Shown: positions 1 to 6,666, counted from the first letter of the stretch. The stretch is 10,801 nt of DNA from an uncultured Lachnospiraceae bacterium (GCA_910578405.1 CAJTQO010000051.1:14472-25272), one strand, 5' to 3'. Numbers and translations are program-made. Notes: a model not told the origin generated them from the sequence alone.

Positions 1-15
1 AACCGGCGCTGACTC

Positions 16-1704
16 CTACCGTCCCAACGTTACAGCCAATGCAGCGCGCCCCTGGTTCTGGCCAGCCTTTGGCAAGGAGGAAGCGTCTGCGGCTGCCAGT
101 TGCATTTTTTTCTCCAGGTAGTAATCATAATTCCCCAGGTAGTTGACTAACGTTTGATTGGTCAGCTCCAGGATACGGCTGGCAGTGCGGTTGATAAAGT
201 AACGGTCATGAGACACGTATAGCACAGTCCCGGTATAGCCGTTCAAAGCGTCTTCCAGTATTTCCTTGGAGGCAATGTCCAGGTGGTTGGTAGGCTCGTC
301 CAGGATTAGGAAGTTGGATTCCGAGAGCATCAGCTTGGCAAGGGAAACCCGTCCCCGTTCGCCGCCGCTTAAATCGCCAATCCGTTTAAACACATCATCC
401 CCGGTGAATAGGAAAGCGGCTAAAGCGCTGCGGATTTCCGTATTGTTTAAGGAAGGGTACTCATCGGAAATTTCTTCAAACAACGTTTTTTCCATATGAA
501 GCACATGATGCTCCTGGTCGTAATAGCCGATATGTACGTTTGTGCCAAGACGTAAGAGGCCGCTGTCGGCAGGCAGCAGGCCGTTGATGATTTTTAATAT
601 CGTAGTTTTCCCGGCGCCGTTATCGCCGATAATGGCCACATGTTCCCCTTTTTTTATATCAAAGCCAATCTCCTGGAACAACCGCAGCGTATCAAAAGAT
701 TTAGACAGGTTTTCCACATGCAGCACATCATTGCCACTGGCATATTTTGGCTCCAGCGTAATGTGCATATCGGTGCGGGCCTGGGTCGGTTTGTCCAGCC
801 GGTCTATCTTATTCAGCATTTTCTCACGGCTTTCCGCGCGTTTGATAGATTTTTCCCGGTTAAAAGACTTTAACTTGGCGATAACCTCTTCCTGGTGTTT
901 GATTTCCTGCTGCTGGTTCATATAGGCTTTTAGCTGTGCGGCGCGAAGTTGTTCCTTTTTTACGGCATAACTGCTGTAATTGCCCTGGAAAACCGTGGCT
1001 TTGGTCTGGTCAATTTCAATGATTTTGTTGGTAATGCGGTCCAGAAAATAGCGGTCATGGGAAACCACGATAACCGCTCCTTTATAATTCATCAGGTATG
1101 TTTCCAGCCAGGCAATGGAAGACATATCCAGATGGTTGGTAGGTTCGTCCAGCATAATCAAATCTGGTTTCTGCAAAAGGAGTTTGCTTAGGGCCACCCG
1201 TGTTTTCTGCCCGCCGGACAAGGTGGAAACCTGCTTGTCAAATTCCTCTTCGGCAAAGCCAAGCCCTTTTAAAACGCCCACAAGTTCACTGCGGTAGGTG
1301 TAGCCGCCGTTCGATTCAAAACGGTGGGTCATTTGGGCGTATTGCTCCATAAGCCGATTTAGCTCCTGTTCGTTTGCAGTCTTCATTTGCAGCTCCGTCT
1401 GACGGAGGCGGTCTTCCAGGGCAACCAGTTCCTGCTTTATGGTGAGGAGTTCTTCGTAAATTGTGTTTTGCGTATCCACGGCCTGATGCTGTGCCAGATA
1501 GCCGAAATTTTTGTCTCTGGACAGAGCTACGATGCCTTCGTCCGCCTGCAGCCCGCCGACAATAATTTTTAACAGGGTGGTTTTTCCTGCCCCGTTAATG
1601 CCTACAATAGCCGCTTTGTCCTGGTCTTCAATATGGAAAGAAATATCTTTTAAAACCTGTTTTTCATTAAATGCGATTGAAATATTTTGACATGATAAAA
1701 TCAT
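16..1704 (-). CDS. ABC-F family ATPase (YdiF/Uup-like), 562 aa
   Basis: Soluble twin ABC ATPase of the ABC-F family; members bind ribosomes and act in translation or antibiotic protection rather than transport. ABC1 has Walker A GINGAGKT (about 35-42), LSGGQ (162-166) and DEPTNHLD (186-193). A charged linker (about 245-320) follows, then ABC2 with GDNGAGKT (360-367), LSGGE (445-449) and DEPTNHLD (469-476). There are no membrane segments. I chose ATG 1704 because GGAGG lies 5 nt upstream and the protein then begins directly with the first ABC domain. A longer in-frame reading from TTG 1857 starts inside a -35 box and adds 51 unrelated residues. Position next to rex recalls ydiF near rex in B. 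subtilis, which favours a YdiF ortholog (inference). The C-terminus stops about 32 residues after the second ABC core, shorter than usual for YdiF/Uup-type proteins. Confidence 0.93.
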   Translation of the reverse strand: MILSCQNISIAFNEKQVLKDISFHIEDQDKAAIVGINGAGKTTLLKIIVGGLQADEGIVALSRDKNFGYLAQHQAVDTQNTIYEELLTIKQELVALEDRLRQTELQMKTANEQELNRLMEQYAQMTHRFESNGGYTYRSELVGVLKGLGFAEEEFDKQVSTLSGGQKTRVALSKLLLQKPDLIMLDEPTNHLDMSSIAWLETYLMNYKGAVIVVSHDRYFLDRITNKIIEIDQTKATVFQGNYSSYAVKKEQLRAAQLKAYMNQQQEIKHQEEVIAKLKSFNREKSIKRAESREKMLNKIDRLDKPTQARTDMHITLEPKYASGNDVLHVENLSKSFDTLRLFQEIGFDIKKGEHVAIIGDNGAGKTTILKIINGLLPADSGLLRLGTNVHIGYYDQEHHVLHMEKTLFEEISDEYPSLNNTEIRSALAAFLFTGDDVFKRIGDLSGGERGRVSLAKLMLSESNFLILDEPTNHLDIASKEILEDALNGYTGTVLYVSHDRYFINRTASRILELTNQTLVNYLGNYDYYLEKKMQLAAADASSLPKAGQNQGRAALAVTLGR

Positions 1705-1709
1705 GGAAA

Positions 1710-1714
1710 CCTCC
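1710..1714 (-). promoter_or_regulatory. Ribosome binding site that decides the ABC-F start
   Basis: GGAGG on the minus strand, 5 nt before ATG 1704. It supports this start over upstream in-frame codons. Confidence 0.85.
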
Positions 1715-1762
1715 ATTCTTTCATACCGTTCCGGTTTTAGTTTCACTGCTTGCCTCTTATCG

Positions 1763-1814
1763 TCCGCGCTTATGCCCTTAATGTTACAATCTCCATGGGG
1801 GCTTAGCCTGCGGA
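1763..1814 (-). other. Possible structured 5' leader RNA of the ABC-F gene
   Basis: The roughly 118-nt leader between the predicted transcription start (near 1822) and ATG 1704 can fold into an imperfect hairpin. Complementary blocks lie at 1763-1767/1810-1814 (5 bp), 1768-1770/1805-1807 (3 bp) and 1774-1777/1799-1802 (4 bp). An outer CACTG/CAGTG pair (1744-1748/1815-1819) lies across a bulge. The apical part holds a 9-codon ATG...TAA reading frame (1796 to 1770, minus) without a clear Shine-Dalgarno sequence. Leader attenuation is known for several antibiotic-resistance ABC-F genes; its relevance here is inference. Confidence 0.35.
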
Positions 1815-1828
1815 CAGTGACATCTTCT

Positions 1829-1857
1829 ATTTTAACGGTGATAAAACCTGCTGTCAA
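1829..1857 (-). promoter_or_regulatory. Sigma-A promoter for the ABC-F gene
   Basis: On the minus strand TTGACA (1857-1852) is followed by a 17-bp spacer and TAAAAT (1834-1829). This is a near-perfect housekeeping promoter, with a predicted transcription start near 1822 and a leader of about 118 nt. Confidence 0.8.
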
Positions 1858-1868
1858 TTCATTGACAT
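1851..1868. promoter_or_regulatory. Second, weaker candidate Rex site / palindrome over both -35 boxes
   Basis: CTGTCAATTCATTGACAT contains a perfect 7-bp inverted repeat (1852-1858 and 1861-1867) and matches the clostridial Rex consensus TTGTTAA-N4-TTAACAA at 10 of 14 defined positions, symmetrically. It shares the half-site 1862-1868 with the better operator next to it. The palindrome may arise simply from two back-to-back TTGACA boxes, so confidence is low. Confidence 0.35.
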
Positions 1869-1879
1869 TATTTTAACAA
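1862..1879. promoter_or_regulatory. Candidate Rex operator (ROP) in the rex promoter
   Basis: TTGACATTATTTTAACAA has the spacing of the clostridial Rex consensus TTGTTAA-N4-TTAACAA. The right half is perfect (7/7); the left half matches 4/7 and doubles as the -35 box. It lies exactly on the -35 and spacer of the rex promoter, where binding would block RNA polymerase. Negative autoregulation of rex is established in several Firmicutes; here it is inferred from the site. Confidence 0.65.
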
Positions 1880-1890
1880 CTCTTTATAAT
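1862..1890 (+). promoter_or_regulatory. Sigma-A promoter for rex (full consensus)
   Basis: TTGACA (1862-1867), a 17-bp spacer and TATAAT (1885-1890) form a perfect consensus promoter. The predicted start is near 1897, giving a leader of about 137 nt before the rex start codon. Confidence 0.88.
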
Positions 1891-1921
1891 AGATACATTG
1901 GGGATGTTTGGAATATCTTGG

Positions 1922-1945
1922 GGAAATGATTTTGGAAATGATTTT
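1922..1945 (+). repeat. Perfect 12-bp tandem repeat in the rex leader
   Basis: GGAAATGATTTT occurs twice back to back (1922-1933 and 1934-1945) with no mismatch, within the transcribed but untranslated rex leader. Confidence 0.9.
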
Positions 1946-2033
1946 TCGGGATGCAGGAACAGGGTCTTGGCCTCTTTTTGCGCCTGTTTTAAGGAGGGCG
2001 CGGGAGGCTATATAGGAAACAGGGAGAAACACC

Positions 2034-2681
2034 GTGGAAGAAAAGGAAATTTCACAGGCAGTCATCGGCCGTTTACCGCGTTATTTCCGGTATCTGGGGG
2101 AATTGAAGGATCAGGGGATTGAGAGAGTGTCTTCGCAGGAACTAAGCGATATTATGAAGGTGACTGCTTCACAGATTAGGCAGGATTTGAATAATTTTGG
2201 AGGCTTCGGGCAGCAGGGATATGGCTATAATGTGGAATACCTGTTCCAGGAGATTGGAAAGATACTTGGGTTGGACCAAAACCATAACCTTATTATTATC
2301 GGAGCGGGCAATCTGGGGCAGGCGCTTGTGAATTATGGGAATTTTGAGCGCAGAGGCTTCCTTTTTAAGGGGGTTTTTGACAGCAATCCAAGGCTGCATG
2401 GGAAAAGGATACGGGACAAGACCGTACAGCCCATGGAAAACATAAAAGGTTTTGTGCAGGCAAACGATATCGACATTGCAGTGCTTACGATACCTAAGAC
2501 GGAGGCGGAAAAGGTGGCGGAGGAACTGGTGGGATATGGGATTAAAGGAATTTGGAATTTTGCCCATGTGGACCTGAATGTGCCGGAGGAGGTACAGGTG
2601 GAAAACGTCCATCTTTCAGACAGTCTGATGAAGTTAGCATATAATATCAGCAGATCCAGAAAGGAAGGGGACGGCGCATAA
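2034..2681 (+). CDS. rex: Redox-sensing transcriptional repressor Rex, 215 aa
   Basis: DNA-binding repressor that reads the NADH/NAD+ ratio: it binds operators when NADH is low and releases when NADH binds, controlling fermentation and respiration genes. The N-terminal winged helix (about 1-75) carries the recognition segment SQIRQDLNNFGGFGQQGYGY (46-65). The Rossmann domain follows, with GAGNLG at 90-95 in the NAD(H)-binding loop, then a C-terminal swapping helix with HLSDSLMKLAYNI. The length is normal for the family. The start is GTG 2034 with GGGAG 7 nt upstream; an in-frame TAG at 2013-2015 limits upstream extension. It probably controls itself through the operator at 1862-1879, and may affect the divergent ABC-F gene. 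The next gene lies downstream before any terminator, so co-transcription is likely. Confidence 0.96.
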   Translation: MEEKEISQAVIGRLPRYFRYLGELKDQGIERVSSQELSDIMKVTASQIRQDLNNFGGFGQQGYGYNVEYLFQEIGKILGLDQNHNLIIIGAGNLGQALVNYGNFERRGFLFKGVFDSNPRLHGKRIRDKTVQPMENIKGFVQANDIDIAVLTIPKTEAEKVAEELVGYGIKGIWNFAHVDLNVPEEVQVENVHLSDSLMKLAYNISRSRKEGDGA

Positions 2682-2709
2682 CAGCCAGGAACGGCCAGGA
2701 AGAGCCTGG
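2681..2709 (+). repeat. 10-bp direct repeat and small hairpin after rex
   Basis: ACAGCCAGGA / ACGGCCAGGA (2681-2700) match at 9 of 10 positions. The second copy can form a 5-bp stem, CCAGG (2695-2699) with CCTGG (2705-2709), over a 5-nt loop. No T-run follows, so it is not a canonical terminator; it might protect or process the rex mRNA 3' side (inference). Confidence 0.5.
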
Positions 2710-2719
2710 GTGGACAAAG

Positions 2720-2752
2720 ACGGAAGAAAGACAGAAGAAAGATAGAAGAAAG
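2720..2752 (+). repeat. Three tandem 11-bp purine-rich repeats
   Basis: ACGGAAGAAAG, ACAGAAGAAAG and ATAGAAGAAAG lie head to tail between rex and the next gene. A more degenerate fourth unit may precede them at 2709-2719. The rex-strand transcript here is almost pure purine and contains several weak Shine-Dalgarno-like stretches without a matching start codon. Confidence 0.8.
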
Positions 2753-2840
2753 AAAAAGATGGATTCAGGCTTGCGATGGTATGCAAGGGTTTGAACCAAA
2801 GCGGCAGGGATGGCGCAGACATAAAAGTGGGGTGGGACAT

Positions 2841-3491
2841 ATGGCAAAATCAGAGGACAGTTTCCGGCAGGCATTGTCGGGAAAGAAAATACCGGTGCTG
2901 ACATTGGACAACAAATGGCATCAGCTTTTTACGCAGGCGCAAACGGAGATACCGATGGAAGTCAGGCGTAACGAGGAAAAGCTCAATGAGCTGCTGAAAC
3001 GGCAGGGGAAATTGAATACGGAATCAAAGGAAATACGGAAGCTGAAGAAAAAGCTGATGGCGGAAATCATGGAACTGGCGGATGAGGCAGGGGGAAATCC
3101 GGATGCTAAGGAAAAGAAGAAAATGGAGGAAAAGCAGAGGCTGATTAATGAATGCAATGAGAAGTTAGAGGACTATGCGGATGAGCTGAAACTGCTTCCG
3201 GGGGAAATTGACAGTACGAACTACAAATTGATGTTGGCGACGATGGATATTTGTTATCGCAGGATTATGGAGAATACGAAAGACATTGACGTTATTAACG
3301 ATTGGGTGAAAGAAGTCCGGATTGAAATTAAGAAGAACCTGGTGCGCAAGGAGGAAAGGGAGAAATCCAATTTTGACCTGTATTCTTACATGCATGATAT
3401 TTTTGGTGCGGAAGTGATTGAAATTTTTGATATGAAGTACAATCCGGAGGAACGCAGAAAAGCCAGGGAAATGCGGACAAAAGGGACGTAA
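2841..3491 (+). CDS. Conserved-looking hypothetical coiled-coil protein, 216 aa
   Basis: I do not recognise a named family. The protein is soluble, rich in Lys and Glu, with no signal peptide or membrane segment. Three parts are visible. An N-terminal part carries GKKIPVLTLDNKWHQLF (about 14-30). Long charged helices with heptad-like spacing (about 40-117) are interrupted near 84-88 by GGNPD. A C-terminal part contains Cys138, Trp155 and DLYSYMHDIFGAEVIEIFDM (179-198). ATG 2841 was chosen because a G-rich stretch (ggggtggga) lies just upstream; an ATG at 2781 would add 20 basic residues but has no ribosome binding site. It lies 159 bp after rex with no terminator between, and a hairpin terminator follows, so it is likely the second gene of a rex operon. 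Function unknown. Confidence 0.8.
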   Translation: MAKSEDSFRQALSGKKIPVLTLDNKWHQLFTQAQTEIPMEVRRNEEKLNELLKRQGKLNTESKEIRKLKKKLMAEIMELADEAGGNPDAKEKKKMEEKQRLINECNEKLEDYADELKLLPGEIDSTNYKLMLATMDICYRRIMENTKDIDVINDWVKEVRIEIKKNLVRKEEREKSNFDLYSYMHDIFGAEVIEIFDMKYNPEERRKAREMRTKGT

Positions 3492-3513
3492 AGAGGGAAT
3501 ATTGGATACGGAT

Positions 3514-3555
3514 GGAAAAGCCTTGGGAATGTGGATTCCCGGGCTTTCCGTTTTT
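3514..3555 (+). terminator. Rho-independent terminator after the rex operon
   Basis: GGGAAT/ATTCCC (3525-3530/3535-3540) close a 4-nt loop. GCC/GGC (3520-3522/3542-3544) and GGAAA/TTTCC extend the stem with a small internal loop and an A bulge. TTTTT (3551-3555) follows. It separates rex and its partner from nnr. Confidence 0.85.
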
Positions 3556-3563
3556 GTGATAAT
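3555..3563 (+). promoter_or_regulatory. Weak extended -10 promoter candidate for nnr-alr
   Basis: TG-T-GATAAT resembles an extended -10 box right after the terminator and 44 bp before the nnr start. No convincing -35 is present at 16-18 bp. It is the best promoter candidate in the short gap 3492-3607. Confidence 0.3.
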
Positions 3564-3607
3564 AGATTTGCGGCAGAAAGATATGGGGCAGGAATGGGAG
3601 GAAGGAA

Positions 3608-5386
3608 ATGCAGGACGGGCAGAAAGAGTATCTCGTTACATCAGAGGAAATGAGGACTTATGACAGGAACACGATAGAGTATTTTGGCGTGCCATCCATG
3701 GTATTGATGGAGCGCGCCGCATTGGCTGTGGCGGAAGAAATAGAGGCATGGCAGGAAGAGATAGGGCCAAAGAAAAGAACCAGGCAAAGCGCAGGCAAAT
3801 ACAAAAGAGCTTATGGGAAGGGGAAGAAAACAGGAAAAAAGGCGCTGATAGCGGCAGGCTGCGGAAACAATGGCGGCGACGGCATTGCGGTGGGGCGTCT
3901 TTTGCTGCTTAGCGGTTATCAGGTGGATTTATGGCTGGTGGGGGAGAGGGAAAAATGCAGCAGGGAAACGGCAAGGCAAATAGAGATTATGGAAAAATAT
4001 GGGTGTCCCCTGCAAAACAAAATCGGGGATGAGGAATATGATATTATTGTGGATGCCTTATTCGGAGTAGGGCTGTCCAGGGATTTGGAAGGGATTTATG
4101 CACAGGCGGTGGAAGAAGTTAACCGCCGGGATGCGTTTGTATGCGCCGTGGATATCCCGTCAGGGATACATGCGGATACGGGGGCTGTGATGGGGACGGC
4201 GGTGAAAGCCGATGTAACGGTAACTTTTGCTTTTCGGAAGCTGGGACATATATTATATCCGGGCTGCGGGTATGCAGGGTATGTGGTATGCAGGCAGATT
4301 GGGATAACGGAAGAGAGTTTTTTAGGGAAAGCGCCAAAGACGTATGCCAGGCGGGGGCCGGTGAGCCGGATGCTGCCCAAAAGAGACGCTGGGGGGAATA
4401 AAGGCTCCTTTGGAAAAGTCCTGGTAATAGCGGGGAGCAAAGGGATGAGCGGAGCTTGTGAACTTTGTGCAAAAAGCGTATACCGGACAGGGGCCGGTAT
4501 GGTGAAAGCAGTTACGCCGGAAGAAAACCGTTTGATTATCCAGCAAAAGGTGCCGGAAGCGCTGCTTATGACATACCAGGCATATCATGGCGCCGGGACA
4601 ACGGCAGGGGCGCAAGAGCAAGGAAGCGGGGAGACATGCAATAGTATGGAGCCGGATGAGAGTGATAGAGCATTGCGGCACGGGGGAAGCGCCGTAAGGC
4701 AGGAAAAAAGCAAAGAAGGGGCGGATATGGACGGATGGTTTGCCCAGGAGATGGAAAGCCGTATGCATGAGGCGGCAAAATGGGCGGATGTGATTGTGGC
4801 CGGGCCAGGAATCGGACAGGGCGAAGAAGCCAGGGCATTGGTGGAATGGGCGCTGACCAGGACAGAGAAGCCGCTTGTGCTGGACGCAGACGGCATTAAC
4901 CTGCTGGCGCGGGAGAAGGGATTGCGTCAATACATGGAAAACCATGCCAAGGACGCAAGAGTCATAGTGATGACGCCTCATGTAGGGGAATTTGCCAGAC
5001 TTTGCGGCAAAGGCGTGGCGGAAGTGAAAAGAAACCTGCCGGAACTGGCCAAGGAGCTGGCGGACCGGTATGGCTGTGTTATGGTGGCGAAGGATGCGCG
5101 GACTGTGGTGGCGTCCAACCGCCGGGAGGGATGGTGCCTGAATGCCACAGGCAATGACGGTATGGCCACAGCGGGCATGGGGGATGTGCTGGCCGGGGTG
5201 GTCGGAGGGCTTCTGGCGCAGGGCATGACGGCGCAAGAAGCGGCGGAAACAGGGGTATATCTCCATGGCCTGGCCGGGGACATGGCTGCCGGTAAAATGG
5301 GACGTTACGGGTTAATGGCCAGGGATGTGGCGCATTTCCTCCCTTTTTGTATGAAACAGGAAGATTGGGAAGAGACGCAGCCGTAA
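3608..5386 (+). CDS. nnr: Bifunctional NAD(P)H-hydrate epimerase / ADP-dependent dehydratase, 592 aa
   Basis: Cytosolic metabolite-repair enzyme: it epimerises hydrated NADH/NADPH (NADHX/NADPHX) and dehydrates the S form back to NAD(P)H using ADP. The YjeF-N epimerase domain (about 1-235) shows NNGGDG (87-92), VDALFGVGL with Asp149 (148-156) and VDIPSG (181-186). The ribokinase-like dehydratase domain (about 250-585) shows GSFGKVLVIAGS (266-277), GPGIG (399-403), DAD (426-428), TPHVGEF (456-462) and NDGMATAGMGDVLAG (516-530). The start has GGGAGGAAGG just upstream. At 592 aa it is well above the roughly 500-515 aa of typical bifunctional proteins. The extra length is mainly a Lys/Arg-rich insert near 52-78 and a polar insert near 325-385. 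It probably forms an operon with alr. In many Firmicutes acpS precedes this pair, but it is not here. Confidence 0.95.
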   Translation: MQDGQKEYLVTSEEMRTYDRNTIEYFGVPSMVLMERAALAVAEEIEAWQEEIGPKKRTRQSAGKYKRAYGKGKKTGKKALIAAGCGNNGGDGIAVGRLLLLSGYQVDLWLVGEREKCSRETARQIEIMEKYGCPLQNKIGDEEYDIIVDALFGVGLSRDLEGIYAQAVEEVNRRDAFVCAVDIPSGIHADTGAVMGTAVKADVTVTFAFRKLGHILYPGCGYAGYVVCRQIGITEESFLGKAPKTYARRGPVSRMLPKRDAGGNKGSFGKVLVIAGSKGMSGACELCAKSVYRTGAGMVKAVTPEENRLIIQQKVPEALLMTYQAYHGAGTTAGAQEQGSGETCNSMEPDESDRALRHGGSAVRQEKSKEGADMDGWFAQEMESRMHEAAKWADVIVAGPGIGQGEEARALVEWALTRTEKPLVLDADGINLLAREKGLRQYMENHAKDARVIVMTPHVGEFARLCGKGVAEVKRNLPELAKELADRYGCVMVAKDARTVVASNRREGWCLNATGNDGMATAGMGDVLAGVVGGLLAQGMTAQEAAETGVYLHGLAGDMAAGKMGRYGLMARDVAHFLPFCMKQEDWEETQP

Positions 5387-5458
5387 GAGAGCGGCGCAAA
5401 AGGATTGGTCAATATAGGGGGGAAACAGGTTAGAATGGGAATGGACAGGTGTGGGAAT

Positions 5459-6649
5459 ATGGAAGATATTTTGGAGAAATACAGCAGAATATATGCGGCA
5501 GTGGATTTGGACGCCATCCGCTACAATATGGAACAGATGAAGGCAGGGCTGACGTTTGGAACGAAGATGTATGCAGTGGTGAAAACCGACGGGTACGGGC
5601 ATGGGGCAGTCCCTATTGCAAAGGAATTGGAGCCATTGGATTATATTTGCGGTTTTGCCACGGCTACGGCGCAGGAAGCCCTGATTTTAAAAGAATGCGG
5701 CATTGCCAAAAATGTGCTGACGCTTGGCTATGCGTTTTCCTGTGATTATAAGGATATGGTAAGAAGGGGGATAAGGGCGACTGTATTCCGGCCGGATACC
5801 ATAGAGGAACTGGCGGTTTGCGCCGGAAGGCTTGGACGGAAAGCCGTTGTACACATAAAAGTGGATACCGGGATGTCCCGCATTGGCGTCCGGCCGGATA
5901 GGGAAGGGCTGGCGTTGGTGAAAAAGGCGCTGGATACGCCGGAGCTTGTGCTGGAAGGGATATTTACCCATTTTGCACGGGCGGATGAAAGGGATAAAAC
6001 ATCTGCGAAAACCCAATTGGCGCAGTTTGTACGGTTTGTAGACCATGTGGAAAAGGAGACGGGATACCGCATTCCGGTTTGTCATTGCTCCAACAGCGCA
6101 GGACTGATGGAGCTGCGGGAAGCGGATATGGACGCTGTACGCGCCGGGATTGCCCTTTATGGGCTATGGCCGTCGCAGGAGATGGACAGGAGCCGGATTT
6201 CTTTGCATCCGGCTATGGAAATAAAGAGCCGCATCGTTTATGTAAAAGAGGTGGAAGAAGGGACGCAGGTAAGCTATGGAGGGACATTTACCGCCCATAG
6301 GCCCATGCGGGTGGCGACGGTGCCGGTAGGTTATGGAGACGGGTATCCGAGGGGGCTTTCCGGCAAAGGCCGTATCCTGGTCCGGGGGAGGAAGGCGCCT
6401 GTGATTGGCCGTATTTGTATGGATCAGTTTATGGTGGATGTGACGGATATTCCAAACGCACGGCAGGGGGATTGGGTGACATTGGTTGGGAAAGAAGGGG
6501 AAGAAGAAATTACCATGGAGGAATTGGGCAGGCTGTCAGGCAGGTTTCATTATGAACTGGCCTGCTGCATAGGGAAAAGGGTACCACGGATTTATCTAAA
6601 GTCAGGGAAAATTGTCGGGGCAAAAGATTATTTTCAGGATTTTGGGTAG
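5459..6649 (+). CDS. alr: Alanine racemase, PLP-dependent, 396 aa
   Basis: Interconverts L- and D-alanine, supplying D-Ala for peptidoglycan; cytosolic homodimer. The N-terminal TIM barrel carries the PLP lysine in VVKTDGYGHG (Lys42), GMSRIG (Arg141) and CHCSNSAG. The C-terminal beta domain has the catalytic tyrosine in VSYGGTF (Tyr273), VGYGDGYPRG and ICMDQFMVD (Met321-Asp322). The start is uncertain. ATG 5459, with AGGTG 8 nt upstream, gives the normal N-terminus and places the PLP lysine near the usual residue 39-40. ATG 5435, ATG 5441 and TTG 5405 are in-frame alternatives adding 8, 6 or 18 residues, and a GGGGGG stretch lies 12 nt before ATG 5435. It follows nnr by about 70 bp with no terminator, so co-transcription is likely. 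Confidence 0.96.
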   Translation: MEDILEKYSRIYAAVDLDAIRYNMEQMKAGLTFGTKMYAVVKTDGYGHGAVPIAKELEPLDYICGFATATAQEALILKECGIAKNVLTLGYAFSCDYKDMVRRGIRATVFRPDTIEELAVCAGRLGRKAVVHIKVDTGMSRIGVRPDREGLALVKKALDTPELVLEGIFTHFARADERDKTSAKTQLAQFVRFVDHVEKETGYRIPVCHCSNSAGLMELREADMDAVRAGIALYGLWPSQEMDRSRISLHPAMEIKSRIVYVKEVEEGTQVSYGGTFTAHRPMRVATVPVGYGDGYPRGLSGKGRILVRGRKAPVIGRICMDQFMVDVTDIPNARQGDWVTLVGKEGEEEITMEELGRLSGRFHYELACCIGKRVPRIYLKSGKIVGAKDYFQDFG

Positions 6650-6666
6650 AAAATGAATACCTTCGG

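Noticed and set aside
1705..1857. N-terminal extension of 51 residues on the ABC-F protein from TTG 1857
   Set aside because: The TTG is inside the -35 box of the gene's own promoter, the extra residues do not look like ABC-F sequence, and ATG 1704 has an excellent ribosome binding site.
1960..1989. Attenuator hairpin AACAGG...CCTGTT with TTTT in the rex leader
   Set aside because: Only a 6-bp stem with a long loop and a T-run of four followed by AAGG; too weak to call a terminator.
1898..2122. Small plus-strand reading frame (about 74 codons) in the rex leader
   Set aside because: It starts at TTG or ATG without a Shine-Dalgarno sequence, has a composition set by the leader repeats, and overlaps the start of rex in another frame.
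2169..2612. Minus-strand reading frame of 147 codons opposite rex
   Set aside because: Shadow of the strongly recognised rex gene; no homology-like features or ribosome binding site.
2785..2805. tRNA T-arm-like sequence GGGTTTGAACC
   Set aside because: No acceptor stem, anticodon arm or D-arm fits around it; the similarity is a short chance palindrome.
4322..5266. Minus-strand reading frame of 314 codons opposite nnr
   Set aside because: Composition rich in His, Pro, Arg and Cys, typical of an antisense shadow; the plus strand carries all dehydratase motifs.
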